Origin: Macrostomum hystrix | Lineage: Eukaryota > Platyhelminthes > Macrostomidae | Direction of reading: 5' to 3' | Length of the DNA stretch: 64,000 bases | NCBI GenBank assembly: GCA_950097015.1 | Contig: CATNEN010000038.1 | Location: 12,131,001 to 12,195,000, forward strand | Shown here: piece after piece, positions 55,725 through 64,000 of the stretch | Layout: every line of letters begins with the position of its first letter | Position numbering within the stretch: position 1 is the first letter of the stretch | The notes under the pieces: generated by a model | Seen by the model: only the letters and a program-made list of their open reading frames with translations | The model's database searches: none | Told to the model about the DNA's origin: nothing | Program-made: the position numbers and the translations under genes

Positions 55725-56705
55725 TCACGGACGCCGCGGAGTCTTCGGGGCAATGCCAGCGGCGGAGAATAGGCCGCTAAGCGGACCGGGTCGCAGCGAT
55801 TGCTCGGCAGCGAAGGCAGCCTCAAGTGTGCGGCCGCAGTCGTCGCCGCTGCTTCCGCGCGCAGCTGTTCCAGTCAGCTCTGCGTCCATCTGGCGCATGT
55901 AGCGCTGCATTAACATGCGCTGTCGTCTGTTTGTTCTAATATTTTGCTTTGGATTTTCATCGTCACTGTCGATATCGTCCAAATCGTCGACTTCGTCACC
56001 AGTATCGTCATCAGCGGAGTCTGCATCTCCGTGGTCGCTATCTTCCGCATCATCGTCCTGATTAATTTCGTCAAAGATTCGATTCATTGAGGCAACCAGA
56101 CCATCTGCGTCGATGCTCAACTTCGTCGAAGTAATCGTCGACTTGGACGCTGCTCTCGAGGACTCCACGCCGTCGAGGCTGGACTCGGCGCGCAAAAAGC
56201 CGGCAAAGGCGCCAACGGCGGCACCATCGTCAGTCAAGTCGGCGAGATCAGTCGGCCTTCAGCCGGCCGCGCGAGCCATCAGTTCGTCCAATTGTTCCGG
56301 CGTCACCTTCAGCCAGTCGTCGGACTCGGGAAATTCGACGCTGTCTGACACTGGCGGAGCGTTTCGACAAAGCCGCGTTAGCAAGCGACACGCTGACAGG
56401 TCGTCCTCGATGTCCTCCTCGGCGCCGCTGTTCGGGCATCGACAGATTGGCGAATGCCGCTGCTGCTGCTGCTGTTTTGCCTGTCTATTCTGAGGCAAGT
56501 GAACTTCAGAGGTGGGTGACACAGCGGCTAGCTCGTCCTCCAGCATCAACAGGTCCATCTTGGCCTCCATGTGGCAAGTGAATATCAGAACCATTGTTAA
56601 ATCGTCAATTAGGTCATTAACTGATTGAAACATGCCAGCCGCATAGCCAGACGAGTCACTTTCAGCATCGCAGACTGAGACTGAGTCTTCGGTGCAAGCA
56701 CTAGC
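55725..56705 (-). pseudogene. ECD: Ecdysoneless (ECD) homologue, 3' exon with in-frame TGA
   Basis: ECD is a conserved protein tied to pre-mRNA splicing and the R2TP/PAQosome. This exon starts after an acceptor (TTTAAG) at 56706 and stays in one frame of 327 codons to 55725 except for a TGA at 56259-56261. Upstream: DSSGYAAGMFQSV and DDWLKVTPEQLDELMARAAG. Downstream: RPTDLADLTDDGAAVGAF, DADGLVASMNRIFDEI, a long Asp/Glu tract, MQRYMRQMDAELTGT and LSGLFSAAGIAPKTP, matching the ECD C-terminal layout (acidic stretch, YMxxMDxEL, closing S-G-L segment). No intron fits around the TGA. The 5' two-thirds of the gene is not visible in the window. Either a recent pseudogene or gene fragment, a sequencing error, or read-through. 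Confidence 0.7.
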
Positions 56706-57996
56706 CTTAAAGTGATGGCAGCAAATTAATTAAAACAAAAATAGATTACACAGCTTTACATTTATTAAAAGCATTGCCTTATGTCTAGTTTAGACAAGTA
56801 CAAACTGCTTAACATCAAATATAAATATTTGAAGTAATTCGCAGGCCTGAGTTCTTCTCTGCCTAGTTGCCAGGCGGCCCATGCCCATGCCCATGCACAT
56901 GCCCATGCCCATGCATCATGCATTATCATATATAAATATTTGAAGTTAAATATAGTCTACATATTTTTTTAATATTTAGCCTACTTATTATATGATAATT
57001 ATACATGACAATTATACATGATAGAAAGTTTAATTTTTACAATAGCCAAGAAAAAAAATCTAAATAAGCCTAATTCATTGATCAAAGAAAAACAATCCAG
57101 ATTTATATATTGCCATTAAAATTTACACTTGTAGGCCAAAATGTGTCAATATGAAACTGACTTATGCATGTATACTTTAATAATTTAATAATGAATTATT
57201 AATTAAAATAATAAATATTTAATAAAAAAATTCATTTAATTTAACAAGTTAGAATTTTATATACACTACATTATAATATATTTAAAAATAAAACAGATCA
57301 ATATAAAATTTTTAATTAAGGTTGATTTATTACATGCATCTTGCTGTTATAAATAGGCCTTGTCAGGTTTAACACAGCAATGGACCATGAAATTGGAACA
57401 ATTACAATACATATAAGTATTATATTGTATCAATGATATCTACCTGCCCAAATCAGAAGAATTTTGTATGAACATTTTGCTATATAATTGTATTGTAGAC
57501 ATTGTATAATAGCCTAAAGTTTCACTACTATAAAAAAACAGTTATGCTATTCATAATAAGATTTAAAATAATTCATTAGAATACATTTTATAAAAATTGT
57601 AGAAAAGTGAATTGCAGAGTTCTTTCAGAATTGAAAAGTGAATTTTGAAATGTGGCAATCCATTATGATTAGCCAGTTATTCAACAACAGTTTTGCACAT
57701 TAATTTGTCATTTGCAGTCTGTTTCAATGTATACCCTGAACCACATTACAAATGAAGTAGTCTCTATCAATGATTGCCATACCCAAACCTAACAATCCTT
57801 GTTCCCAAATTATCAAACTGCAAAATTTTTGCCAAAAACACACCTATTAGCCATAGTCTGGAAGGTGGCCAAACTAGTTTGGAATACATTTGGGTCTTTA
57901 ATAACTGTTGGCATACACTTGGTATATATTTAAACATGAAAATCAAGTTGGTAGGGGCCTATGCAAACCAGTATCAACCTGGCACATATATATATA
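56706..57996. other. AT-rich spacer with (CCCATG)n
   Basis: Very AT-rich, no exon. At 56878-56925 a short hexanucleotide tract CCCATG/CACATG occurs. May be intron of the ECD gene if upstream exons lie beyond the window. Confidence 0.45.
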
Positions 57997-58233
57997 CTAG
58001 CTTTTTTTGCCCGTTGTTTTTGGGGCAGAAATTTAAAGCAAAGCAGTAAGCAATTCACGTCTCTGTATTAACTTTATAGTGAAGGTCACCATTTATTTAT
58101 TTACTGCATTAATGAAAAGTGAAGAGTTTGTTTAAGGGCGTTTTAAGTAAAAAATAAGTGAAAAGTTTGTCCAAACAACCCCCTCTTGATTACTTCTTTA
58201 GAAACATGTCTCTTAGCCACTCCTCTATACAGT

Positions 58234-58506
58234 CAGTGGCAGATCCAGGAATTTTGTTTTGGGGCGGTCTGTCAGGGGAGCGCCATGAGAATCACAGAGG
58301 GGGTGCCAGCGGCCGAAAAAGGGCGCCAGGAGCCAAGAAAGGGCGCCAGCGGCTGAAAAACGGGAGCCAGCGGCTGAAAAAGGGGCGCCAGCGGCTGAAA
58401 AGGGGCGCCAGTGCTGCGACTGGCGCCCCTGGTGGGGGCATCTTATTCCCATGATTAAAATTTAGGGGGGCGACTGCCCCTCCGCCCCCCCCTAAATCTG
58501 CCTCTG
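58234..58506. mobile_element. hAT-type MITE with perfect 8-bp TSD, nested in Helitron
   Basis: Ends CAGTGGCAGATCCAGG and (reverse) CAGAGGCAGATTTAGG form the TIRs. TATACAGT occurs immediately outside both ends (58226-58233 and 58507-58514), an 8-bp duplication as expected of hAT. Inside, a small tandem array of GGCGCCAGCGGCTGAAAA-type units (58300-58420) has expanded. No ORF. Confidence 0.9.
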
Positions 58507-58658
58507 TATACAGTATGCATGTACACGCGTATGCATAAGGAAAATAGCCATGGCATAACAATAACAATGTCAAAGAAACAAAATTAAACTGTTTCAGAGT
58601 TCAGAGTTAGACAGGTCAAGGTCAATTCGTGACTACTTTTCTATTAATTGCTTGCGAG

Positions 58659-59701
58659 TCACCTCAAGGCCTGGGGATACACCACATTCTTCGTTCTTCC
58701 CCTTGGTGCGAAAATGAATAGGCCAGCTGGAGTTCCAACACGGGAGCAGGCGACATAAAGCTGCCCATGCGAGAAGCAAGGAGTCTCCAGGTTGATGCCA
58801 GCCACCTTCAGCGACTGTCCCTGAGCCTTGTTAATAGTCATCGCAAAGCACACTCTCACAGGGAACTGCAGTCGCTTGAACTGAAATGGCAGGTCTGTGG
58901 GGATAATTGGAATCCGGGGAATGAACACAGACTCTCCTCTGCCAGATCCAGTCATTATCGTGGCCTCAATCACGTGTGGGAAGAGCCGCCTGACTATCAG
59001 TCTGGTGCCGTTACACAGCCTTGGCGCATTCAGGTTGCGGAGGAGCATAATTGGTGCCCCAACTTTCAGCTGCAAATTGTGCAATGGAGTTCCAGGAGGA
59101 TCTAGAGAGTTCAGAAACTCAACAGGATACTCCACAGCGGTGTCATCAGTCAACGTTGTATCAATTGACTTGTAGGTGAAAACTGCACCTGGCAACTCCT
59201 GAAGCAGTTGGTAGTTAATTTCGTTGGCGGCATCATTTCTAGGACACAGAATTGCCCTCTCTGACAGCCAGTCAACGTCAGCATATCGAACCATCAGGTT
59301 CGGGTAAACTTTTGCCTTGAGCTCCTGCACTGACTGCACAATGGTTCCGATTGTAGCGATCGATGACTGCCCATCCTCGGTGCTAATCTCCAGCAGACCA
59401 TTGCCGATTCGCAATAGATTGGCAGAGAACTCATGAGCTGTTTCGTCTCCTTGAATTGTAGCTCTCATGTTTGTTCGTACAGGTGCAACTTCACAACCGA
59501 TGGCCACAGGTGAGATGATTTTAGGCAAGCATTAATCTCATCAGCAGGAGTGCCACGAGGAATCACAGGCAGCGTCTGTCTAAAGTCTCCAGACAGCAGC
59601 AGAGTGACACCACCCATCAGTTGATCGCCAGCCTCTCTCTTTCTTCTATCCCAGGCTGGCTGGAGAGAAATATCGCCCTGCGCACTGGGACGCCACCGCA
59701 C
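58659..59701 (-). pseudogene. Helitron Pif1-like helicase, C-terminal part, frameshifted
   Basis: GGVTLLLSGDFRQTLPVI (motif III region), then a one-base frame break between about 59468 and 59490 (WPSVVKLHL to TNMRATIQGDE), followed by LKVGAPIMLLRNLNAPRLCN, FAMTINKAQGQSLKVAGI and HGQLYVACSRVGTPAGLFIF, ending at the stop at 58659. These are conserved blocks of Helitron RepHel helicases. The ATPase P-loop portion is missing. Confidence 0.85.
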
Positions 59702-60278
59702 TCAGTCTCAGTGCTGCTTGGGGGCCAGTAGACAGTCTAGGGGTTTGGGCTGTGTACATTCACGGCTTGAAATACAATGTACAGTCTGGGGCTTCGGCGC
59801 CCGGGGAAGGGAGGGGGTGGCTGTAATAAAATTTGGCCCGCAGAGTGGCGGAGGGGAGTTGGGGTGGCTGTCCTCGGAAAACAAAAAGTGACTCACTTTG
59901 AGATGATGCAGCTTTGCTCTGGATTGAGTAGAGATGTTCAAAATTGACAGCATTGTTGGAAAACATGTAAAGTGTAAGTGGATCAAATTTGGAGAAAATC
60001 TGACAAAGTGGGGCGACGATATGTCGAATTGAGTGATTTTTTGACGATTTTTGAGCAGTTTTTTGCACTTTTGAGCAGGAAGGAAATGATTTTTCGGGAA
60101 TTTGAGTAGCCTATTGCACTCAGCGTAGGTGGTTTTAGGTATGTGCAAAGTTTGGTGCGATTTGGTTGAGCGGTTTCGGCGTCTATAAAGACAAAAGGTT
60201 GCACACAGACAGACAGACAGACAGACAGAGTTTTCACTTTTATATATATAGATATAGTATAGCTATATACTTGGCATA

Positions 60279-60920
60279 GGGTAATGTATCATCAACAAAA
60301 CAAGAATGTGTATTTTTTTATTTCAAACCTAACCTATAGATTTTCTATTTAAGATATGATGATAAATCAAAAGCCAAGTTATAGAAAACAGTTCCATCGT
60401 TCTAAAAAATGTCAGCTTTTGCTATTTTGTCAAATTGAAAAAAAGTTATTCCAGCTTTTCATCTAAAACTGAACAATAATTTTCATGTATCTTCAAACCA
60501 AATCGAGAATTTGATATTCAGTTTTACAATTTGAGTGGGTGGTTTAATCTTATTTTAAGGAGTGAACTATCATGAATTATGTCATTTGAAAGCATTTTTC
60601 ATGCTCCATAAATAGCTATATTTATGGTCATTTAATTGGCAAGCAACCACATACAATCTTCGTCTAAACTACATACTGAAAAAATGTTGTTAAAAAGTAT
60701 GCTTTTGCAATAAAAATTCCTACTGAAACATCAATATCTTTCTTTCCTCTTAATGCTTTATTGCATGTCATGCCTCAGCTTGTAGATAATTTCTTCAACT
60801 TTCAAATTAGTTGTTTTGTGAAACACAATAGCTAGTTTCTGTCTTGCACGAGACCAAGGAAGGAGTCAAAATTCTTGTTTGGTTTTGAAGATACACTGTT
60901 TGGTTGATGATACATTACCC
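60279..60920. mobile_element. TIR element family X, copy 1 (642 bp)
   Basis: Bounded by GGGTAATGTATCATCAAC and its reverse complement (inverted at 60903-60920), flanked by TA on both sides. The TIR extends to about 24 bp (CAAAC-A). No ORF of note. Copy 2 at 61496 is highly similar throughout. Confidence 0.85.
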
Positions 60921-61495
60921 TATGCCAGCACCAAATTATAAATGAACTTACATTATTATTCAATAAAACTAATAACTATGCTTTTAAATAAAATACACCT
61001 TGATTTTTTACATTGAGATTAAGCCTTTTTAAAAAGGGTTTAGGTCTACTTTTAAGTTTAGATAAGTGAAAAAATATTTTAGCTAAACATTCATAGCTAG
61101 CTATGGATGGATACAAACCATTATTAAGACTAGAATGGGGGCTAATAAAAAATCTAAGGTATCAAGTAATTAAGAAAGCTAGGCCTAATAATAATAGGCC
61201 TACTTCAAAACAAAGAATTCACAATATTCCACAAGTTTATCTAAATTTTCTTTTTTTAGTTAGGCCTATGCAAAAATTATTCTAACAAGCCTTTTTATCA
61301 TAGACTTTAGACTTATTACACCTAGCTAAATGAATAAAATAATATTTTGTGCGTAATCGGCAAGGGATGGAGACAAGCATAGGCCTAGACCTATCTATAT
61401 TATGACTATCAGGCCTATAATCCATAGACTCTAGGCTATGCCGCTATTAGCTAGGACAAGCATAGCTATAGCCTATACGATTATAGGGTAATGTA
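60921..61495. other. Spacer between family X copies
   Basis: AT-rich with a cluster of TAGGCCTA words (61178-61415). No gene. Confidence 0.5.
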
Positions 61496-62125
61496 TCATC
61501 AACCAAACAAGAATGTGTATTTTTTAACTTCAAACCTAAGCTACAGATTTTCTATTTAAGATATGATGATAAATCAAAAGCCAAGTTATAGAAAACAGTT
61601 ACATCTTTCTAAAAAGTATCTTCTTTTGCTATTTTGTCAAATAGAAAAAAGTTGTTCCTGCTTTTTATCTAAAACCGAACAATGATTTTCATGTATCTTC
61701 AAACCAAACAGAGAATTCGATGTTTGGCTTTACAATTTGAGTGAGTGGTTTAATCTTATTTTAAGGAGTGAACTATCATGAATTATGTAATTTGAAAGCA
61801 TTTTTCATGCTCTATAAATAACTACATTTATGGTCATTTAATTGGCAAGCAACCATATACAATCTTTGTCTAAAGTACATACTGAAAAATGTTGTTAAAA
61901 AGTATGCTTTTGCAATAAAAATTTCTACTGAAGGATCAATATCTTTCTTTCCTCTTAATGCTTCATTGCACATCATGCCTCAGCTTGTAGATAATTTCTT
62001 CAACTTTCAAATTAGTTGTTCTGTGAAACACAATAGCTTGTTTCTGTCTTGCACAAGACCAAGGAAGGAGTCAAAATTCTTGTTCGGTTTTGAAGATACA
62101 CTGTTTGGTTGATGATACATTACCC
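61496..62125. mobile_element. TIR element family X, copy 2 (630 bp)
   Basis: Same orientation and ends as copy 1, TA at both borders (TATAGGG...CCCTATA). Differences are scattered substitutions and small indels, so the copies are independent insertions or an old duplication. TA duplication and short TIRs suit a Tc1/mariner-type MITE; superfamily is inferred. Confidence 0.85.
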
Positions 62126-62295
62126 TATATATTGATCTTTCTGATATCCGAAATATGTTTGATATCTGATATCTGAAATATTTTTGATATCTGATATCTT
62201 TCTTATCTGAAAGAAAACAAAACATCTCGAATCAAAACAATGAAAACGGTTTGCATGGCACCTCATAGCAGCCGTGTTGACGACTCTTAGGCTAC

Positions 62296-62679
62296 ATCGA
62301 ACATGCGCGACGGTCGCCTAATAGGCAACTCCGAACATGTTCTTTGTTCCGAGAACATGTTCTTTTAAACTAATAAGGCTACTTAATGTATATTAATAAA
62401 TTAATAACATGAAGAAAAAACTATGCATTCCTTGGCATGAGGTCAACAAACAAGACAGTTAAACCATGTGTGTGTGTGTTAAACCATACTAGACATAGTA
62501 TGGGTTTAACTGTCTTGTTTGTTGACCTCATACCAACGAAGGCATCGTTTTTTCTTCATGTTATTAATTTATTAATATACATTAAGTAGCCTTATTAATT
62601 TAAAAGAACATGTTCTCACTTCTCGGAACAAAGAACATGTTCGAAGTTGCCTATTAGGCGACCGTCGCGCATGTTCGAT
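62296..62679. mobile_element. Foldback element, 384 bp
   Basis: Two arms of about 175 bp, roughly 95% identical as inverted copies (ATCGAACATGCGCGACGG at the outer end, CAAACAAGACAGTTAAACC at the inner end), around a loop of about 30 bp with (TG)n. TAC occurs at both outer flanks (62293-62295 and 62680-62682). Each arm contains GAACATGTTCTTTGTTC palindromes. No coding capacity. Confidence 0.88.
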
Positions 62680-62682
62680 TAC

Positions 62683-63226
62683 TGTTTCTTAGACCCTATC
62701 TCTGTCAACAACACGGGTGAAAATTCCGTCTAGTTCAATAGAATGTTAAATTCTAAACGGCTTAACAAACAAGGCTTTAACAAAAAAATCGTAAGTCCTT
62801 TTTGCTGCACGAAGATCTACGTCGGATACCTCTCTTGCAAGGTTCCCATAATTTTCACCACTGGTTTTTCTCTGCAGCTTTAACATTAATGACCCAGCAA
62901 GAAATGGCAGTCAGAATATAATCGGATTTCGATCGGATTTCTGCAGAAAATCGAAATGTTTGCGGAACACATTTTATAGTTACAAAACTTGTTTTTAGCT
63001 TGATAAGTGATATTTTTTTAACTTACACGTGCTTGGACCGTTAATTTAAGCAAGACTCCTTGTCTACGAGTATATTCACGTTTGGTGGAGAAGTGTAAGT
63101 ATTCGCAGGCGCAGCTTCTGAACACTGCGTCAGCTGTTCAGTCCATGGACTGTGGGGGGACGCCCGACCCTCCCTCAGTTACCCCAACTAATGCTGGTAC
63201 CCATTTAACAGGACACACTGCACGTT
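62683..63226. other. Spacer upstream of Cys-rich gene
   Basis: No exon recognised. The open frame from 63082 lacks similarity before the signal-peptide ATG. Confidence 0.4.
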
Positions 63227-63300
63227 GTTGCAGTGGAGTCGGGAGTCGAGCCCCTCCCCACCTTCAAGTCGTGAGTCCGACGCTCTATCTACTATTTCTA
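63227..63300 (-). repeat. tRNA-like sequence (family 2), second copy
   Basis: Minus strand: ATAGAGCGTCGGACTCACGA, CTTGAAGGTGGG, GGGCTCGACTCCCGACTCC. Shares the CGGACTCACG and CGACTCCAC words with the sequence at 38868. Not a foldable tRNA over its full length. Confidence 0.55.
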
Positions 63301-63432
63301 CAGCCCCTCATTTATATATGGCTCATCCTCAGGTGCCATTTCTATCCTGCATGGACTGTAAATTCTCAATTCCTTTGTATACAAAAATTGTCAACAGTCC
63401 TGTCTCCCTGTACCATTTCAGAGTTAACAGCG

Positions 63433-63669
63433 ATGCGTATACACCTAATCTTCCTGGCTTTTTCTGTAGTGGCCTCTTTTATCTCCGCTGCCATGAGCAT
63501 CAACGAACAGCCATCCCCAATGTACTTGGCCTGCATGGAGAAAAAGTTCGGTACAGATTGCAAATTTGATCACGACTGTGAGTGCAGCAAATTAGAACCG
63601 AATTACAGCTGCCTGCGAGCAAGGACCAGCAGCCGGCGGGAGTGCACTATTGACTTCAGCGAGGATTAA
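63433..63669 (+). CDS. Small cysteine-rich secreted protein (unrecognised)
   Basis: 78 aa. Residues 1 to about 20 are a signal peptide (MRIHLIFLAFSVVASFISAA). The mature chain has six cysteines: C-x8-C-x5-C-x-C-x8-C-x10-C within ACMEKKFGTDCKFDHDCECS and the remainder ending CTIDFSED. Such spacing could form three disulfides in a knottin-like or defensin-like fold; no named family matches by eye. An acceptor-like CATTTCAG at 63420 suggests a spliced 5' UTR, and AATAAA lies at 63840. Function cannot be stated: antimicrobial, signalling and adhesive roles are all possible. Confidence 0.7.
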   Translation: MRIHLIFLAFSVVASFISAAMSINEQPSPMYLACMEKKFGTDCKFDHDCECSKLEPNYSCLRARTSSRRECTIDFSED

Positions 63670-63849
63670 CAGACAAGAGTCACTTATGGTGATTGCGGCG
63701 CTCATGTGAACATGAGACATAAGACATCAAATATACACTCGTATGGACAATCACAGAACAATGCTTTGAGTTCTAAGTAAAAACTAAAGCTCTCTGAATA
63801 TGTGTAGTTATTTTATACTCGTAATTAACTTGGCGAATTAATAAATTTG

Positions 63850-64000
63850 TTATTTGTGCACTGGACAAACTGGTTGGCGTTGCAGCGAGCATCGGCCTGC
63901 ATGGTTTTCAACACGAAGAAGACCGTCGTTTCTATGAGTGCCGGGCGGCAATGAGACCATTGTGCCGGGCGACAATGAGACCGCAGTTTCTGCCGTGGCG
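63850..64000 (+). mobile_element. LINE reverse-transcriptase fragment at window edge
   Basis: LVGVAASIGLHG, a one-base frame change, then VFNTKKTVVSMSAG, corresponds to the segment after the catalytic Y-x-D-D region of non-LTR reverse transcriptases (GLxxNxxKT). A short GCCGGGCGGCAATGAGACC-type duplication follows (63941, 63965). The element continues past 64000 and is already frame-broken here. Confidence 0.65.

Larger units (their letters stand above)
57997..60252 (-). mobile_element. Helitron, internally deleted
   Basis: The minus-strand 5' end TCTATATATATAAAAGTG starts at 60252, preceded by A; the 3' end GGGCAAAAAAAGCTAG finishes with CTAG at 57997, followed by T. Insertion between A and T with TC and CTRR ends is the Helitron signature. 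A (CTGT)n tract follows the 5' end. The only coding content is the C-terminal half of a Pif1-like helicase. Motif I and the Rep/HUH domain are absent, so it is non-autonomous. A hAT MITE is nested near its 3' end. Confidence 0.85.

Noticed and set aside
56259-56261. Selenocysteine at the ECD TGA
   Set aside because: No relative uses Sec there and the flanking motif gives no redox context; kept as an unexplained stop.

Overview
This is nuclear DNA of an invertebrate animal. The genes are split by GT-AG introns, they are metazoan (AMPK beta subunit, PUF60 splicing factor, ecdysoneless, peroxiredoxin-5, an NPY/NPF-type GPCR, an F-box/WD40 protein), and the spaces between them hold eukaryotic transposons and tRNA-derived SINEs. 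GC-rich coding exons lie in AT-rich or minisatellite-rich surroundings. This would fit a spiralian, possibly a free-living flatworm such as Macrostomum, but the species is an inference.

Layout. 1-8.7 kb is almost all tandem arrays (4, 20, 16, 29, 24, 24 and 16 bp units) with one unrecognised minus-strand ORF. 8.7-11.8 kb holds a two-exon class A GPCR (minus). 12.2-15.1 kb has 15-bp and 18-bp arrays, followed by a SINE. 16-20.2 kb is AT-rich with a 105-bp direct duplication and an LTR-like patch. 20.2-22.7 kb is the AMPK beta subunit gene (plus, four exons, one GC-AG intron). 23-25.1 kb is a 34-bp array interrupted by a small inverted-repeat element. 25.5 kb is a small secreted peptide gene (minus). 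26.3-32 kb is a run of arrays, most of them purine-rich on the plus strand. 32.1-33.2 kb is an ankyrin-repeat gene (plus). 35-36.8 kb is peroxiredoxin-5 (minus). 37.4-37.8 kb is a stand-alone UHM protein (minus), next to a four-exon PUF60 gene at 39.1-43.7 kb (minus). 44.8-45.3 kb is a decayed hAT-type transposase. 48.4-50.5 kb is an F-box/WD40 gene (plus) with a reading-frame break. 50.9-52.2 kb holds large palindromes and a Harbinger-like MITE. 53.4-53.9 kb is a 5'-truncated LINE insertion with target duplication. 54-55.2 kb is an intronless orphan gene with a possible PD-(D/E)XK nuclease core. 55.7-56.7 kb is the 3' exon of an ecdysoneless homologue carrying an in-frame TGA. 58-60.3 kb is a Helitron (minus) with a nested hAT MITE. 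60.3-62.7 kb holds two copies of a 630-640 bp TIR element and a 384-bp foldback element. 63.4-63.7 kb is a small cysteine-rich secreted protein (plus), and the window ends inside a LINE fragment.

The genes do not form a pathway or operon. The one clear local relationship is PUF60 beside the UHM-only protein, both with the same terminal domain and both on the minus strand. The main theme is array turnover: at least 24 unrelated minisatellites, several inside introns or touching splice sites and start codons, with mobile elements inserted into or next to them. The best candidates for something undescribed are the orphan nuclease-like gene, the UHM-only protein, the 630-640 bp TIR family, and the stop or frame breaks in otherwise well-kept genes.
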